Shown: positions 1 through 6,381 of the stretch, piece by piece
How positions within the stretch are numbered: the stretch's first letter is position 1
How the letters are laid out: every line of letters starts with the position of its first letter
From: an uncultured Clostridia bacterium
GTDB lineage: Bacteria; Bacillota; Clostridia; Christensenellales; Borkfalkiaceae
Direction: 5' to 3'
Assembly: GCA_904501795.1 (NCBI GenBank)
Contig: CAJGCK010000048.1
Location: 1 to 8,869 of the forward strand
Length of the DNA stretch: 8,869 bases
The notes under the pieces: generated by a model
Told to the model about the DNA's origin: nothing
The model's input: only the letters and a program-made list of their open reading frames with translations
Database searches by the model: none
Program-made: the position numbers and the translations under genes

Positions 1-42
1 AGTTTGAATTGAACCAGTGGGTTTAATGCGAACTCTTTTTTT
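1..42 (+). terminator. Terminator-like hairpin of the repeat, left copy
   Basis: An inner stem TTGAACC/GGTTTAA and an outer AGTT/AACT are followed by seven Ts (36-42). It is the same hairpin as 168-215. The structured block it would terminate lies left of the window. Confidence 0.45.
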
Positions 43-55
43 GTTGAAAAATTTT

Positions 56-157
56 AAGGGACTTGAATGGGGAGAAAATTGCTTGCAATTTCCCGTTAGG
101 GTAAACAGTAGTCACCTACTGTTTATCGGAGAAGGGCGCACAGGCGCCAAGTCCCTT
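56..157 (+). ncRNA. Candidate structured RNA or multi-hairpin element (unidentified)
   Basis: The block can fold into a closed multi-branch structure. The outer stem is 56-65 with 148-157 (10 bp, AAGGGACTTG with CAAGTCCCTT). Inside are three hairpins: 76-82 with 85-91, extended by GGG 70-72 with CCC 92-94; 102-111 with 116-125 around a TCAC loop; and GGCGC 135-139 with GCGCC 144-148. The last pair of this third hairpin competes with the outer stem. A terminator-like hairpin follows at 168-215. The inverted copy at 8341-8431 keeps the second hairpin with different arm sequences, which supports selection on pairing. I do not recognise the family. No clear promoter precedes it inside the window. 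A mobile element with hairpin ends is the main alternative to an expressed RNA. Confidence 0.4.
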
Positions 158-167
158 TATCCGCACC

Positions 168-215
168 AAAAGAGTTTGAATTGAACCAGTAGGTTTAATG
201 CGGACTCTTTTTTTT
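168..215 (+). terminator. Terminator-like hairpin following the structured repeat
   Basis: AAAAGAGT (168-175) pairs with ACTCTTTT (204-211), and TTGAACC (181-187) pairs with GGTTTAA (192-198) around an AGTA loop. A run of eight Ts ends at 215. The interior loop between the stems weakens it. Its fixed place after the multi-hairpin block suggests it ends that transcript. Confidence 0.5.
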
Positions 216-284
216 GTTGAAAAATTTTAAGGGACTTGAATGGGGAGAAAATTGCTTGCAATTTCCCGTTAGGGTAAACAGTAG
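173..284 (+). repeat. Second, 3'-truncated unit of the tandem repeat
   Basis: This unit matches 1-111 almost perfectly. It stops after GTAAACAGTAG, exactly at the tip of the second hairpin arm of the preceding unit. The returning arm, the third hairpin and the closing CAAGTCCC strand found at 116-157 are absent. From 285 the sequence is unrelated, AT-rich and leads into the uxuA promoter. A truncated last unit next to a gene is typical of a decayed edge copy. Confidence 0.88.
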
Positions 285-295
285 GTGTTTTATGT

Positions 296-323
296 TTGTC
301 TAATAAAAAATTTAATCTATAAT
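296..323 (+). promoter_or_regulatory. Possible secondary promoter upstream of uxuA
   Basis: TTGTCT (296-301) is separated by 16 bases from TATAAT (318-323). The -35 box matches the housekeeping consensus at four of six positions. It is weaker than the promoter at 347-375 and could be a chance match in AT-rich DNA. Confidence 0.3.
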
Positions 324-346
324 TAAATAAGGGCTAAGATTATTAC

Positions 347-375
347 TTGAAATTAGTTTATCAATATGATATAAT
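347..375 (+). promoter_or_regulatory. Housekeeping-sigma promoter of uxuA
   Basis: TTGAAA (347-352), a 17-base spacer and a perfect TATAAT (370-375), with TG at 367-368 forming an extended -10. It lies 36 bases before the uxuA start. A short palindrome, TATCA-ATA-TGATA (359-371), overlaps the spacer and -10 and could bind a regulator, but the arms are only five bases long. Confidence 0.78.
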
Positions 376-410
376 TAAACAAATATAAAAACTTAAAGGA
401 GAAATTTATT

Positions 411-1484
411 ATGCAAATGACTCTAAGATGGTACGGTACGGGACACGATACCGTAACGCTTAAACAAATTCGCCAAATTCCCGGCGTAACGGGCGTTATT
501 ACCACCCTTTACGATACAAAACCCGGTGAAGTATGGTCGAGAGAACGTATTCGTGCAATGAAAGAAGAAGTTGAAAGCGCAGGACTTACCGTTGCCGGAA
601 TAGAAAGCGTTAACGTTCACGATGATATTAAGACAGGTAGTGGCGATAGAGAATTATATATTGAAAACTACATTCAAACTTTAGAAAACCTTGGAAAAGA
701 AGGCATACGTATGGTATGCTACAACTTTATGCCAGTATTCGACTGGACTAGAACAGAACTTGCACGTATGAGACCCGACGGCTCTACCGTACTTGCTTAC
801 ACTCAAGAAGCAGTTGACGCGATCGTTCCTGAAAAAATGTTTGAATCTATCGCAGGTGATATGAACGGCTCGGTTATGCCTGGTTGGGAACCCGAAAGAA
901 TGGCAAGAGTTAAAGAACTTTTCGAAGCGTATAAAGATATTGACGATGAAAAACTTTTTGCTAACTTAATATATTTCTTAGAACGTATTATGCCCGTATG
1001 CGACAAATACGACATCAATATGGCAATTCACCCCGATGACCCCGCTTGGAGCGTGTTTGGTCTTCCCCGTATAATTATCAATAAGAAAAATATTCTTCGT
1101 ATGATGAGTGCTGTTGACAATAAGCACAACGGCGTTACTTTCTGTACGGGATCTTACGGAACTAACCTTAACAACGACCTACCCGACATGATTCGCGCAC
1201 TAAAAGGTAGAATTCACTTTGCACACATTAGAAACCTTAAATTCCACTCGGCAACCAACTTTGAAGAATCGGCACACTTATCTTCCGACGGAACGTTCGA
1301 TATGCACGCTATTATGAGAGCGCTTTACGACATTGGTTTCGACGGACCTATCCGTCCCGACCACGGACGTATGATTTGGGGCGAAGTCGCTATGCCTGGA
1401 TATGGACTTTACGATAGAGCGCTTGGCGCTACCTACCTCCAAGGTCTTTGGGAAGCAATCGATAAAGAAAACAAAGCAAAATAA
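411..1484 (+). CDS. uxuA: Mannonate dehydratase
   Basis: A 357-residue protein of the UxuA family, which dehydrates D-mannonate to 2-keto-3-deoxy-D-gluconate in cytosolic glucuronate catabolism. The N-terminus (MTLRWYGTGHDTVTLKQIRQ, residues 3-22) and IPGVTGV are family hallmarks of its TIM-barrel fold. Likely metal ligands, by family pattern, are His207 (in AIHPDD), Cys245 (VTFCTGSYG), His272 (FAHIRNL) and Asp317 (RPDHGR). The length matches the usual 350-390 residues. AGGAG (397-401) sits nine bases before the chosen ATG; a second ATG two codons on is less well placed. It is a single-gene unit with its own promoter and terminator. No uxaC, uxuB, kdgK or kdgA is adjacent, so the rest of the pathway must lie elsewhere if it is complete. 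Identity is secure. Confidence 0.96.
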   Translation: MQMTLRWYGTGHDTVTLKQIRQIPGVTGVITTLYDTKPGEVWSRERIRAMKEEVESAGLTVAGIESVNVHDDIKTGSGDRELYIENYIQTLENLGKEGIRMVCYNFMPVFDWTRTELARMRPDGSTVLAYTQEAVDAIVPEKMFESIAGDMNGSVMPGWEPERMARVKELFEAYKDIDDEKLFANLIYFLERIMPVCDKYDINMAIHPDDPAWSVFGLPRIIINKKNILRMMSAVDNKHNGVTFCTGSYGTNLNNDLPDMIRALKGRIHFAHIRNLKFHSATNFEESAHLSSDGTFDMHAIMRALYDIGFDGPIRPDHGRMIWGEVAMPGYGLYDRALGATYLQGLWEAIDKENKAK

Positions 1485-1560
1485 ATTTTGATAAAACGTT
1501 ATCTTTTCAAAAAAATCGATAATTGTGATAATATTTTCTTAATATAAAATATAACTTATT

Positions 1561-1597
1561 AAAAAAGCCTGTTGCAAATTTGCAACAGGCTTTTTAT
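1561..1597. terminator. Bidirectional terminator between uxuA and the minus-strand remnant
   Basis: A perfect hairpin: GCCTGTTGCAAA (1567-1578) pairs with TTTGCAACAGGC (1579-1590). It is flanked by six As on the left and five Ts on the right, so it can stop transcription from either side. It ends uxuA on the plus strand. On the minus strand it lies just past the stop of the frame at 1610-1894. Confidence 0.93.
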
Positions 1598-1609
1598 TTG
1601 GTTGTATAT

Positions 1610-1894
1610 TTAGTTAACCTTAAATTTAATCATAATTGTTTGTCCGTTTATAACGCTACTTCCGTTCAACGTTATTTCCGTGCATACGGCAACCGTATTA
1701 GCAACGGAGAGCGAACAAGTAGTAGCATCAAACGTTACACCGTCTACGTTAGTGGTTTCGTTCCACAAGTCAAGCAACATACCCATTGAGTAGTTGGTTA
1801 AGCCTTTAACGTATAGTTGGTTAGTTCCGTGTGTTATCGTTAAGTATAATTTATTTTTTTGCAATGTTTTTTGCAAAATGTAAAAAAACCGCAC
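1610..1894 (-). pseudogene. Startless reading frame, probable 3' remnant of a lost gene
   Basis: A frame of about 94 codons is open on the minus strand and ends just before the bidirectional terminator at 1561-1597. The only in-frame start at its upstream limit is a GTG at 1894 that lies inside the coaE terminator hairpin, with no ribosome binding site, so it cannot be a normal gene start. The part from about 1870 downward looks protein-like. It is rich in alternating hydrophobic and Thr/Ser/Asn residues, as in beta-sandwich surface-protein domains, and ends in GQTIMIKFKVN. I read it as the C-terminal tail of a secreted or surface protein whose 5' part was deleted. I do not recognise a family, and a chance open frame cannot be excluded. 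Confidence 0.35.
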
Positions 1895-1913
1895 GACTAT
1901 GTAGTCGCGCGGT
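1881..1913 (-). terminator. Terminator of the polA-coaE operon
   Basis: On the minus strand, ACCGCGCGACTA pairs with the returning arm ending TCGTGCGGT (1888-1898 with 1903-1913, one A·C mismatch). It is followed by seven Ts (complement of 1882-1888). It begins 19 bases after the coaE stop. Confidence 0.92.
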
Positions 1914-1931
1914 AAGTTAGTAAAAAGAAAG

Positions 1932-2507
1932 TTAAATTTCGTTTGCGATTTTTAAAAGTTTTTCGGCAAATTTTTTATCGTTTTTGACTTCAATATAACC
2001 CGATTTATCTAGTTCGGCATAATTGATTTGATTATCAATTCTAACCTGTATTTGCTTTTCGGTTAAATTAGATCTCTCTTTTACGCTTTCTATTCTATCT
2101 CTTAGATTTCGAGAAATAATTATAACTTTATTAAACTTTTTTTCATGCCCGCTTTCAAACAAAACGGGGACTTCTACGAACACTTTTTCCGCTTTGCTCA
2201 TTTTTGCAATCCTCAATACCCTTTTTAATATTATAGGATGAGTAAAATTATTTAATTTTTTTAAGTTCTCGGGCCTATAAAACACGTGCTCGGCTAAAAC
2301 TTTTTTATCTACTCTAAGTCTAAAAATTCCACTAACCGCAAATGGATAGCGTTTTTTTAGTTTTTTTATAAATTTGCGCTCTTTTAGTAAATCCGCATAC
2401 ACTTCATCACACGAAATACAAAAATACCCCGATTCTTTTAACAAATTAATCGCGTAACTTTTCCCACTACCTATTCCACCCGTAACGGCTATCAATTTTT
2501 GTTCCAT
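1932..2507 (-). CDS. coaE: Dephospho-CoA kinase
   Basis: A 191-residue cytosolic P-loop kinase that phosphorylates the 3'-hydroxyl of dephospho-CoA in the last step of coenzyme A synthesis. Visible motifs are the Walker A loop GGIGSGKS (residues 10-17), the acidic Asp34 in ISCDEVYADLL, the LNNFTHPII segment (85-93), EVPVLFESG (112-120), and a C-terminal RIDNQ (156-160) typical of the lid and base-binding region. The length is normal for the family. The start lies six bases after the polA stop. Only a short AGG sits just upstream of the ATG, so translation is probably coupled to polA. The gene is last in the operon and is followed by a strong terminator. Confidence 0.96.
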   Translation of the reverse strand: MEQKLIAVTGGIGSGKSYAINLLKESGYFCISCDEVYADLLKERKFIKKLKKRYPFAVSGIFRLRVDKKVLAEHVFYRPENLKKLNNFTHPIILKRVLRIAKMSKAEKVFVEVPVLFESGHEKKFNKVIIISRNLRDRIESVKERSNLTEKQIQVRIDNQINYAELDKSGYIEVKNDKKFAEKLLKIANEI

Positions 2508-2513
2508 AACCTA

Positions 2514-5081
2514 TTATTTCGCCTCAAACCAAGTTTTTCCAACGCCGATTTCTACCGTCAATTTTACCTTTAACGAAACGGCGTTTTCCATTTCTTCTTT
2601 CAAAATTTTCGTTATTATTTCTTTTTCGCTCTCAAAAGCGTCCACAATTAATTCGTCGTGCACTTGAAGTATGAGTTGACTTTTCAAATTTTCGCTTTTT
2701 ATTCTATTAGAAACGGCTATCATCGCCTTTTTAATAACGTCCGCACTACTGCCTTGTAATGGCATGTTCATAGCGACCCTTTCACCAAACTGACGCACGG
2801 GATAAGACGAAGACTGTAATTCCCTAATATATCTCTTGCGTTTTAGCACGGTTTCGGAGTAGCCGTGCTCTTTTGCAAAGCGCACGTTTTCATCCATATA
2901 TGCCTTAACTTCAGGATAGGTTTCGAAATAGGTTTTTATATACTCTCTCGCCTGCTGATTGCTAGTTTTAATATTCTTTGCAAGCCCGTATTCGCTAATC
3001 CCGTAAATAATACCGAAATTAACCGCTTTTGCGCTTCTTCTCATTTGCGAAGTCACTTCGCTCAAAGGCACGTTGAATACTTTTGACGCCGTTTCCGCGT
3101 GAACGTCCCTACCTGAATTAAAAGCAGATATCAACGGCTCGCAGTTAGAAAACGCAGAAAGTAGCCTTAGTTCTATTTGCGAATAGTCAGCACTGATAAG
3201 AACTCTATCTTCCCCCCTTGCAACGAACATCTTTCGAATTTCTTTTCCTTCGTCGTCCCTGACGGGTATATTTTGCAAATTGGGTTCTTTACTAGACAGT
3301 CTACCCGTCGCCGTTACCGTTTGGTTAAACGACGTGTGTATCAGCCCCGTTTTTTTATCGATAAGCGGTTTGAAACCTTCGACGTAAGTGGACTGTAATT
3401 TTTGTATTTGTCTGTGCTTTAGTATAAGCGGAACAATTGCGTGCGCACCCTCTAACCCTTCTAAAACATCTGCCGACGTAGAGTATCCGCTTTTAGTCTT
3501 TTTGCCCTTTCCTATTTTAAGTTTTTCAAACAAAACTTCGCCTAGTTGTTTGGGCGAATTTACGTTTAGCGTTTCATTTTCGGCAAGCGCACGAATTTCA
3601 CTCTCTAACCCTTTTAATATCTCTGCATACTTTTCGCTAGCGGTGTTTAACGCGCCAATGTCTACCTTAAATCCTGCGTTTTCCATTTCAAACAAAACGT
3701 CGGAAAGGGGCAGTTCAACTTCTTCGTATAAACTCGTTAAACCGTCTTCTTTAAGTTTTTTATACAACTGATCGTAAATAGAATAAATCGCGTATGCGGG
3801 ATAAGTATGTTGGTACCCGTATTCGCTAAGCAAATCTTCTAACGTTTGGCTACCGCCCGCTTGCGAAACCAAGTATTTTACAAGCGATAAGTCTTGCGCG
3901 TGTGCGGTAAATTGCGCGGATAAATCGTCTAGTAAAAACCGCTTAACGTCCTTTTTGTTAAACACTATAACGTTTGCGCCCGACGTGGTATACTCTTTCA
4001 CTATTTCAAACGCCTCGGACAAACTAAACCCGTCGTCAAGCAACGTTTTTCTAATAGGAACTACGTATTCAACCCCCGTGCCGAAATATATAGTTATTTC
4101 GCTAGAAGAAAAGTTAAGAGCTGTAAGTTTTTCTTTTGAAAACACGCTTAGTTCTTCTTTAGACGCAACCGTTTTTCTTTCTATCTTTTCTAGCGAATAG
4201 TCGTTACCGCCTTCTTCTACGCTTGTTTGGTCGAATAGTTCTTCTCTATTAAATAGTGTTTTAAACTCTAACTCTCTAAACTTTTCTTTAACCGCAAGCG
4301 GAAAAGGTGTTTTTATTCGCATATTATCAACGTTAGTATCAACGCCACAATCGGTGTCTATTGTCGCAAGTTTTTTCGATAAATACGCCGTTTGCTCGTT
4401 TTCGATTAATTTTTCTTGTAATTTCCCCTTAATCTCGCCCACGTTTTTATAAACGTTCTCAACCGTTTTATATTCTTGAAGAAGTGTTAGAGCCGTTTTT
4501 TCGCCCACACCCTTAACACCGGGGATATTATCCGAACTATCCCCCATAAGCGCTTTTAATTCGATTATTTGCGAAGGAACTAGCGTAGTTTTTTCAGTAA
4601 AATTGTTTATGGTATATTCTTCGATATCAGTAATACCCCTACGCGTAAAATAAACGGTAGTTTCCCCGTCGACCAACTGTAACGCGTCTTTATCGCCCGT
4701 GTATATATACGTTTGAATTGACGTGTGCTTTGCAATAGTTCCTATAATATCATCCGCTTCCGAGCCTTCCTTTTCATAAACGGCAACGCCCATTAGTTTA
4801 AGAACTTCTTTCAAAAGTGGAATTTGCGGGCGAAGATCATCAGGCATAGGTTTACGGGTTGCCTTATACCCATCGTACATTTTATGCCTAAAAGTAGGCG
4901 CTTTCAAATCGAACGCTACGGCAACGTAATCAGGCTTTACTTCGGAAAGCATTTTGAAAAACATATTCATAAATCCGTATACTGCGTTGGTGGGAACTCC
5001 GTCTTTGGTAAGGAGCACGGGCATTGCGTAAAACGCGCGATTTATTAAACTGTTTCCGTCGATTAATACTAACTTTTCCAT
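2514..5081 (-). CDS. polA: DNA polymerase I
   Basis: An 855-residue family A polymerase that fills gaps in repair and removes Okazaki primers. Residues 1-285 form the 5'-nuclease domain, with LIDGNSL (6-12), the acidic SEADD (107-111), YTGDKDALQL (127-136) and MGDSSDNIPGVKGVGEKTA (179-197). Residues about 300-445 occupy the 3'-5' exonuclease position but lack the catalytic acidic residues (ALNFSSSE replaces the usual DTE-type motif), so proofreading is predicted to be absent, as in Bacillus and Thermus enzymes. Polymerase motifs are complete: TATGRLSS (590-597), motif A DYSQIELR (632-639), the O-helix with Arg681, Lys685, Phe689 and Tyr693, and motif C HDE (808-810). An AAGGAA ribosome binding site precedes the ATG by seven bases. 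coaE follows after six bases. Confidence 0.98.
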   Translation of the reverse strand: MEKLVLIDGNSLINRAFYAMPVLLTKDGVPTNAVYGFMNMFFKMLSEVKPDYVAVAFDLKAPTFRHKMYDGYKATRKPMPDDLRPQIPLLKEVLKLMGVAVYEKEGSEADDIIGTIAKHTSIQTYIYTGDKDALQLVDGETTVYFTRRGITDIEEYTINNFTEKTTLVPSQIIELKALMGDSSDNIPGVKGVGEKTALTLLQEYKTVENVYKNVGEIKGKLQEKLIENEQTAYLSKKLATIDTDCGVDTNVDNMRIKTPFPLAVKEKFRELEFKTLFNREELFDQTSVEEGGNDYSLEKIERKTVASKEELSVFSKEKLTALNFSSSEITIYFGTGVEYVVPIRKTLLDDGFSLSEAFEIVKEYTTSGANVIVFNKKDVKRFLLDDLSAQFTAHAQDLSLVKYLVSQAGGSQTLEDLLSEYGYQHTYPAYAIYSIYDQLYKKLKEDGLTSLYEEVELPLSDVLFEMENAGFKVDIGALNTASEKYAEILKGLESEIRALAENETLNVNSPKQLGEVLFEKLKIGKGKKTKSGYSTSADVLEGLEGAHAIVPLILKHRQIQKLQSTYVEGFKPLIDKKTGLIHTSFNQTVTATGRLSSKEPNLQNIPVRDDEGKEIRKMFVARGEDRVLISADYSQIELRLLSAFSNCEPLISAFNSGRDVHAETASKVFNVPLSEVTSQMRRSAKAVNFGIIYGISEYGLAKNIKTSNQQAREYIKTYFETYPEVKAYMDENVRFAKEHGYSETVLKRKRYIRELQSSSYPVRQFGERVAMNMPLQGSSADVIKKAMIAVSNRIKSENLKSQLILQVHDELIVDAFESEKEIITKILKEEMENAVSLKVKLTVEIGVGKTWFEAK

Positions 5082-5175
5082 AAAAATTCCTTAATAACGC
5101 TTGCTTTATATAAAATTTTGTGCTATTATTTTTAAGCACTAAAAAATTTGTTGGCTTTTAATAACTATCTTTATC

Positions 5176-5204
5176 ATTTTACCAAATTTTTTTACAGTTT
5201 GCAA
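5176..5204 (-). promoter_or_regulatory. Promoter of polA-coaE
   Basis: Read on the minus strand: TTGCAA (5204-5199), 17 bases, then TAAAAT (5181-5176), with a TG one base ahead of the -10. It lies 95 bases before the polA start. Its -35 box is only 18 bases from the 5' end of the divergent tRNA-Leu, so the two promoter regions must overlap. Confidence 0.6.
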
Positions 5205-5221
5205 CCATTATCTTAATTTTT

Positions 5222-5308
5222 GCCGCTGTGGTGAAATTGGCAGACGCGCTGGACTCAAAATCCAGTGGTAGCGATACCGTGCCGGTTCAAGTCCGGCCAG
5301 CGGCACCA
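5222..5308 (+). tRNA. tRNA-Leu (anticodon CAA)
   Basis: An 87-base class II tRNA. Acceptor GCCGCTG pairs with CAGCGGC (5298-5304), followed by discriminator A and an encoded CCA. The anticodon stem CTGGA/TCCAG encloses the loop CTCAAAA, giving CAA, which reads UUG. A long variable arm (TGGTAGCGATACC region) and the T-arm CCGGTTCAAGTCCGG are present. It is transcribed alone, divergently from polA. I could not pick out a convincing promoter because its upstream region is shared with polA. Confidence 0.98.
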
Positions 5309-5341
5309 AAAAAAGACAGGTTTGTTACCTGCCTTTTTTTT
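5308..5341 (+). terminator. Terminator of tRNA-Leu
   Basis: CAGGT and ACCTG form the core of a hairpin with a TTGTT loop. The stem is extended by G and As pairing with C and Ts across one A·C mismatch, and a run of eight Ts ends at 5341. It starts directly after the CCA end. Confidence 0.85.
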
Positions 5342-5402
5342 GCATGTTAATAACGTAGTTGATGATTATTTATTCTCTTAAACAATTTGAGTTGGTTTTG
5401 CA

Positions 5403-5481
5403 ATACTTAATATATTTTTTATTTCTAAACAAAGCGACGCCTAAACCAAATTTGGCTTAGGCGTCGCTTAGTATTAAGTAT
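5403..5481. repeat. Long imperfect hairpin in the tRNA-Leu to membrane-protein gap
   Basis: The inner part (5432-5469) is an 18-bp stem-sized palindrome with one A·C mismatch: AAGCGACGCCTAA on the left, its complement TTAGGCGTCGCTT on the right, centred on CCAAATTTGG. A second, outer inverted repeat of ten bases, ATACTTAATA (5403-5412) and TATTAAGTAT (5472-5481), surrounds it asymmetrically. Neither side carries a proper T-run, so it is not a standard terminator. The inner 24 bases resemble the tRNA-cluster terminator at 8444-8471. It could be a dispersed palindromic repeat or an old terminator. Confidence 0.7.
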
Positions 5482-5649
5482 GTTTCTTTATGAGCAGAGA
5501 GTATTCTATATATAGCTGACTATAAATTGATACGGATATTATCTCTTTTTCATCGTTTTTATAAACAATCAAAAATTTTACGTAATCGCTCAACGTTTTT
5601 CAGCGTTAGGTACTATCTTAGTTTCTATATTCTTGACCACGAGCGTTAA
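5482..5649. other. AT-rich intergenic stretch upstream of the two-helix protein gene
   Basis: No RNA gene, clear promoter or credible reading frame was found. TATTAT at 5537-5542 is the best -10-like match, but no acceptable -35 lies 16-18 bases upstream. On the minus strand a 38-codon frame (TTG start near 5600) is open but has no ribosome binding site. Confidence 0.5.
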
Positions 5650-6003
5650 ATGGATAATGAAAGAACTAAAATTGAAAAAATTAGAGAAAGTTATTTGGAA
5701 AAAGAACTAACCAAATTAGAAGAGTTGAAAAAACTTGATAAAAGGGCAAAATATCCTGCAAAAATTTTTGCTTACGTTTACGGGTCGCTTTCATCGTTAG
5801 TACTTGGCGTTGGTATGTGTCTTGCGATGAACGTTTTAGGCGCAGGACTATCCTTTGCAATGCCGTTAGGTATATGCGTTGGTATTTTGGGAATTATATT
5901 AGTATCTACTACGTACTCAATATACCAAAAAGCGTTAAAAAACCGCAAAGAAAAATATTCGAGCAGAATAATAAAACTGTCTGACAGTTTGTTAGGTAAA
6001 TAA
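5650..6003 (+). CDS. Conserved-looking two-helix membrane protein of unknown function
   Basis: A 117-residue protein. Residues 1-37 are charged and helical (IEKIRESYLEKELTKLEELK is coiled-coil-like). Two hydrophobic helices follow, at about 38-60 (FAYVYGSLSSLVLGVGMCLA) and 66-90, joined by a short Gly-rich turn. The C-terminal tail, 91-117, is basic and ends in LSDSLLGK. Basic residues on both ends place both termini in the cytoplasm by the positive-inside rule. There is no signal peptide. The ATG directly follows an in-frame TAA, so the start cannot lie further upstream, yet no good ribosome binding site is visible. The next gene follows after 20 bases, so the two are probably co-transcribed. 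The overall pattern resembles small hypothetical proteins of gut Clostridia, but I know no function. Confidence 0.82.
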   Translation: MDNERTKIEKIRESYLEKELTKLEELKKLDKRAKYPAKIFAYVYGSLSSLVLGVGMCLAMNVLGAGLSFAMPLGICVGILGIILVSTTYSIYQKALKNRKEKYSSRIIKLSDSLLGK

Positions 6004-6023
6004 AAGTTTTAAGGAGAAAAAAT

Positions 6024-6332
6024 TTGGGAATTAAACAATTTTTTAAGAACGCATTTTCGGACATGAAAAAAAGCGCTAAAGCGCAACATGAATTAGACAA
6101 GGCTAATATCCAAGCTGTAAAAGCCGAATCAAAAGCTAACTTCGAAGAAAACCGCGGACACAACACGCTTGCAAAAGCAAAAAATAACGCTAAAAAGAGT
6201 TGGGACGACGCGCATATGTCCCCTGCTGAAAGAAACGCAAAGATGCAAGAAGAACGTGAACAACAAATAAAAAACGCTAACGAGAGAAAAGAAAAAGCAG
6301 AAGAAAGATATCATTCACTTAAAAAAAATTAA
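6024..6332 (+). CDS. Small charged helical protein of unknown function, TTG start
   Basis: A 102-residue cytosolic protein almost entirely made of Lys, Glu, Ala, Asn and Gln. It has an aromatic N-terminus (MGIKQFFKNAF) and the segment KSWDDAHMSPAERNAK (58-73) in the middle. It has no membrane helix or signal peptide, and long stretches should be helical or coiled coil. The TTG start is supported by AAGGAG (6011-6016) seven bases upstream; the first ATG, at codon 14, has no such site. It follows the two-helix protein by 20 bases and precedes the cardiolipin synthase by 49 bases. The pairing suggests a soluble partner for the membrane protein, but this rests on position only. Confidence 0.85.
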   Translation: MGIKQFFKNAFSDMKKSAKAQHELDKANIQAVKAESKANFEENRGHNTLAKAKNNAKKSWDDAHMSPAERNAKMQEEREQQIKNANERKEKAEERYHSLKKN

Positions 6333-6339
6333 CCGCTAT

Positions 6340-6364
6340 ACCCGACGAAATAACGTCGGGTTTT
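6340..6364 (+). terminator. Short hairpin terminator between 6332 and the cardiolipin synthase gene
   Basis: ACCCGACG (6340-6347) pairs with CGTCGGGT (6354-6361) around an AAATAA loop, followed by TTTT. The T-run is short, so termination may be partial. No separate promoter fits in the 17 bases before the next start, which suggests that cls is reached by read-through. Confidence 0.72.
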
Positions 6365-6381
6365 AGCATTTAGGAGACGTA

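Larger units (their letters stand above)
1..172 (+). repeat. First (5'-incomplete) unit of a tandem ~172-bp repeat
   Basis: Bases 1-111 recur at 173-284 with only two substitutions (G19/A191 and A31/G203) and one extra T in the T-run, so the duplication is recent. Each unit has two parts: a hairpin followed by a T-run (1-42 here), then a multi-hairpin block starting with GGGACTTG (56-157). The window opens inside the first hairpin, so the array may continue to the left. No open reading frame runs through the unit, so it is not a protein repeat. Either an array of small RNA genes or a non-autonomous mobile element would fit. Confidence 0.9.

Noticed and set aside
171..190. Resemblance of AGAGTTTGAATTGAACCAG to the start of 16S rRNA
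   Set aside because: Only the first nine bases agree with the 16S beginning; no rRNA sequence follows, and the same bases form one arm of the terminator-like hairpin.
1..284. CRISPR array
   Set aside because: The repeated unit is about 172 bases with no short repeat-spacer alternation, and the copies are identical across the whole unit.
1489..1502. GATAA-AACG-TTATC palindrome after uxuA as a LacI-type operator
   Set aside because: It lies downstream of the gene and before its terminator, and the symmetry centre does not match a LacI-type site.
1580..1789. A 69-codon plus-strand frame
   Set aside because: It starts inside the uxuA terminator and overlaps the better minus-strand frame at 1610-1870; no ribosome binding site.
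3388..3771. A 127-codon plus-strand frame, with several shorter ones at 2865-5048
   Set aside because: All are antisense to polA, whose motifs are complete; none has a ribosome binding site or recognisable content.
5485..5640. A minus-strand frame of about 38 codons starting at TTG
   Set aside because: It has no ribosome binding site, starts close to a stop and has an AT-driven composition; chance is the best explanation.
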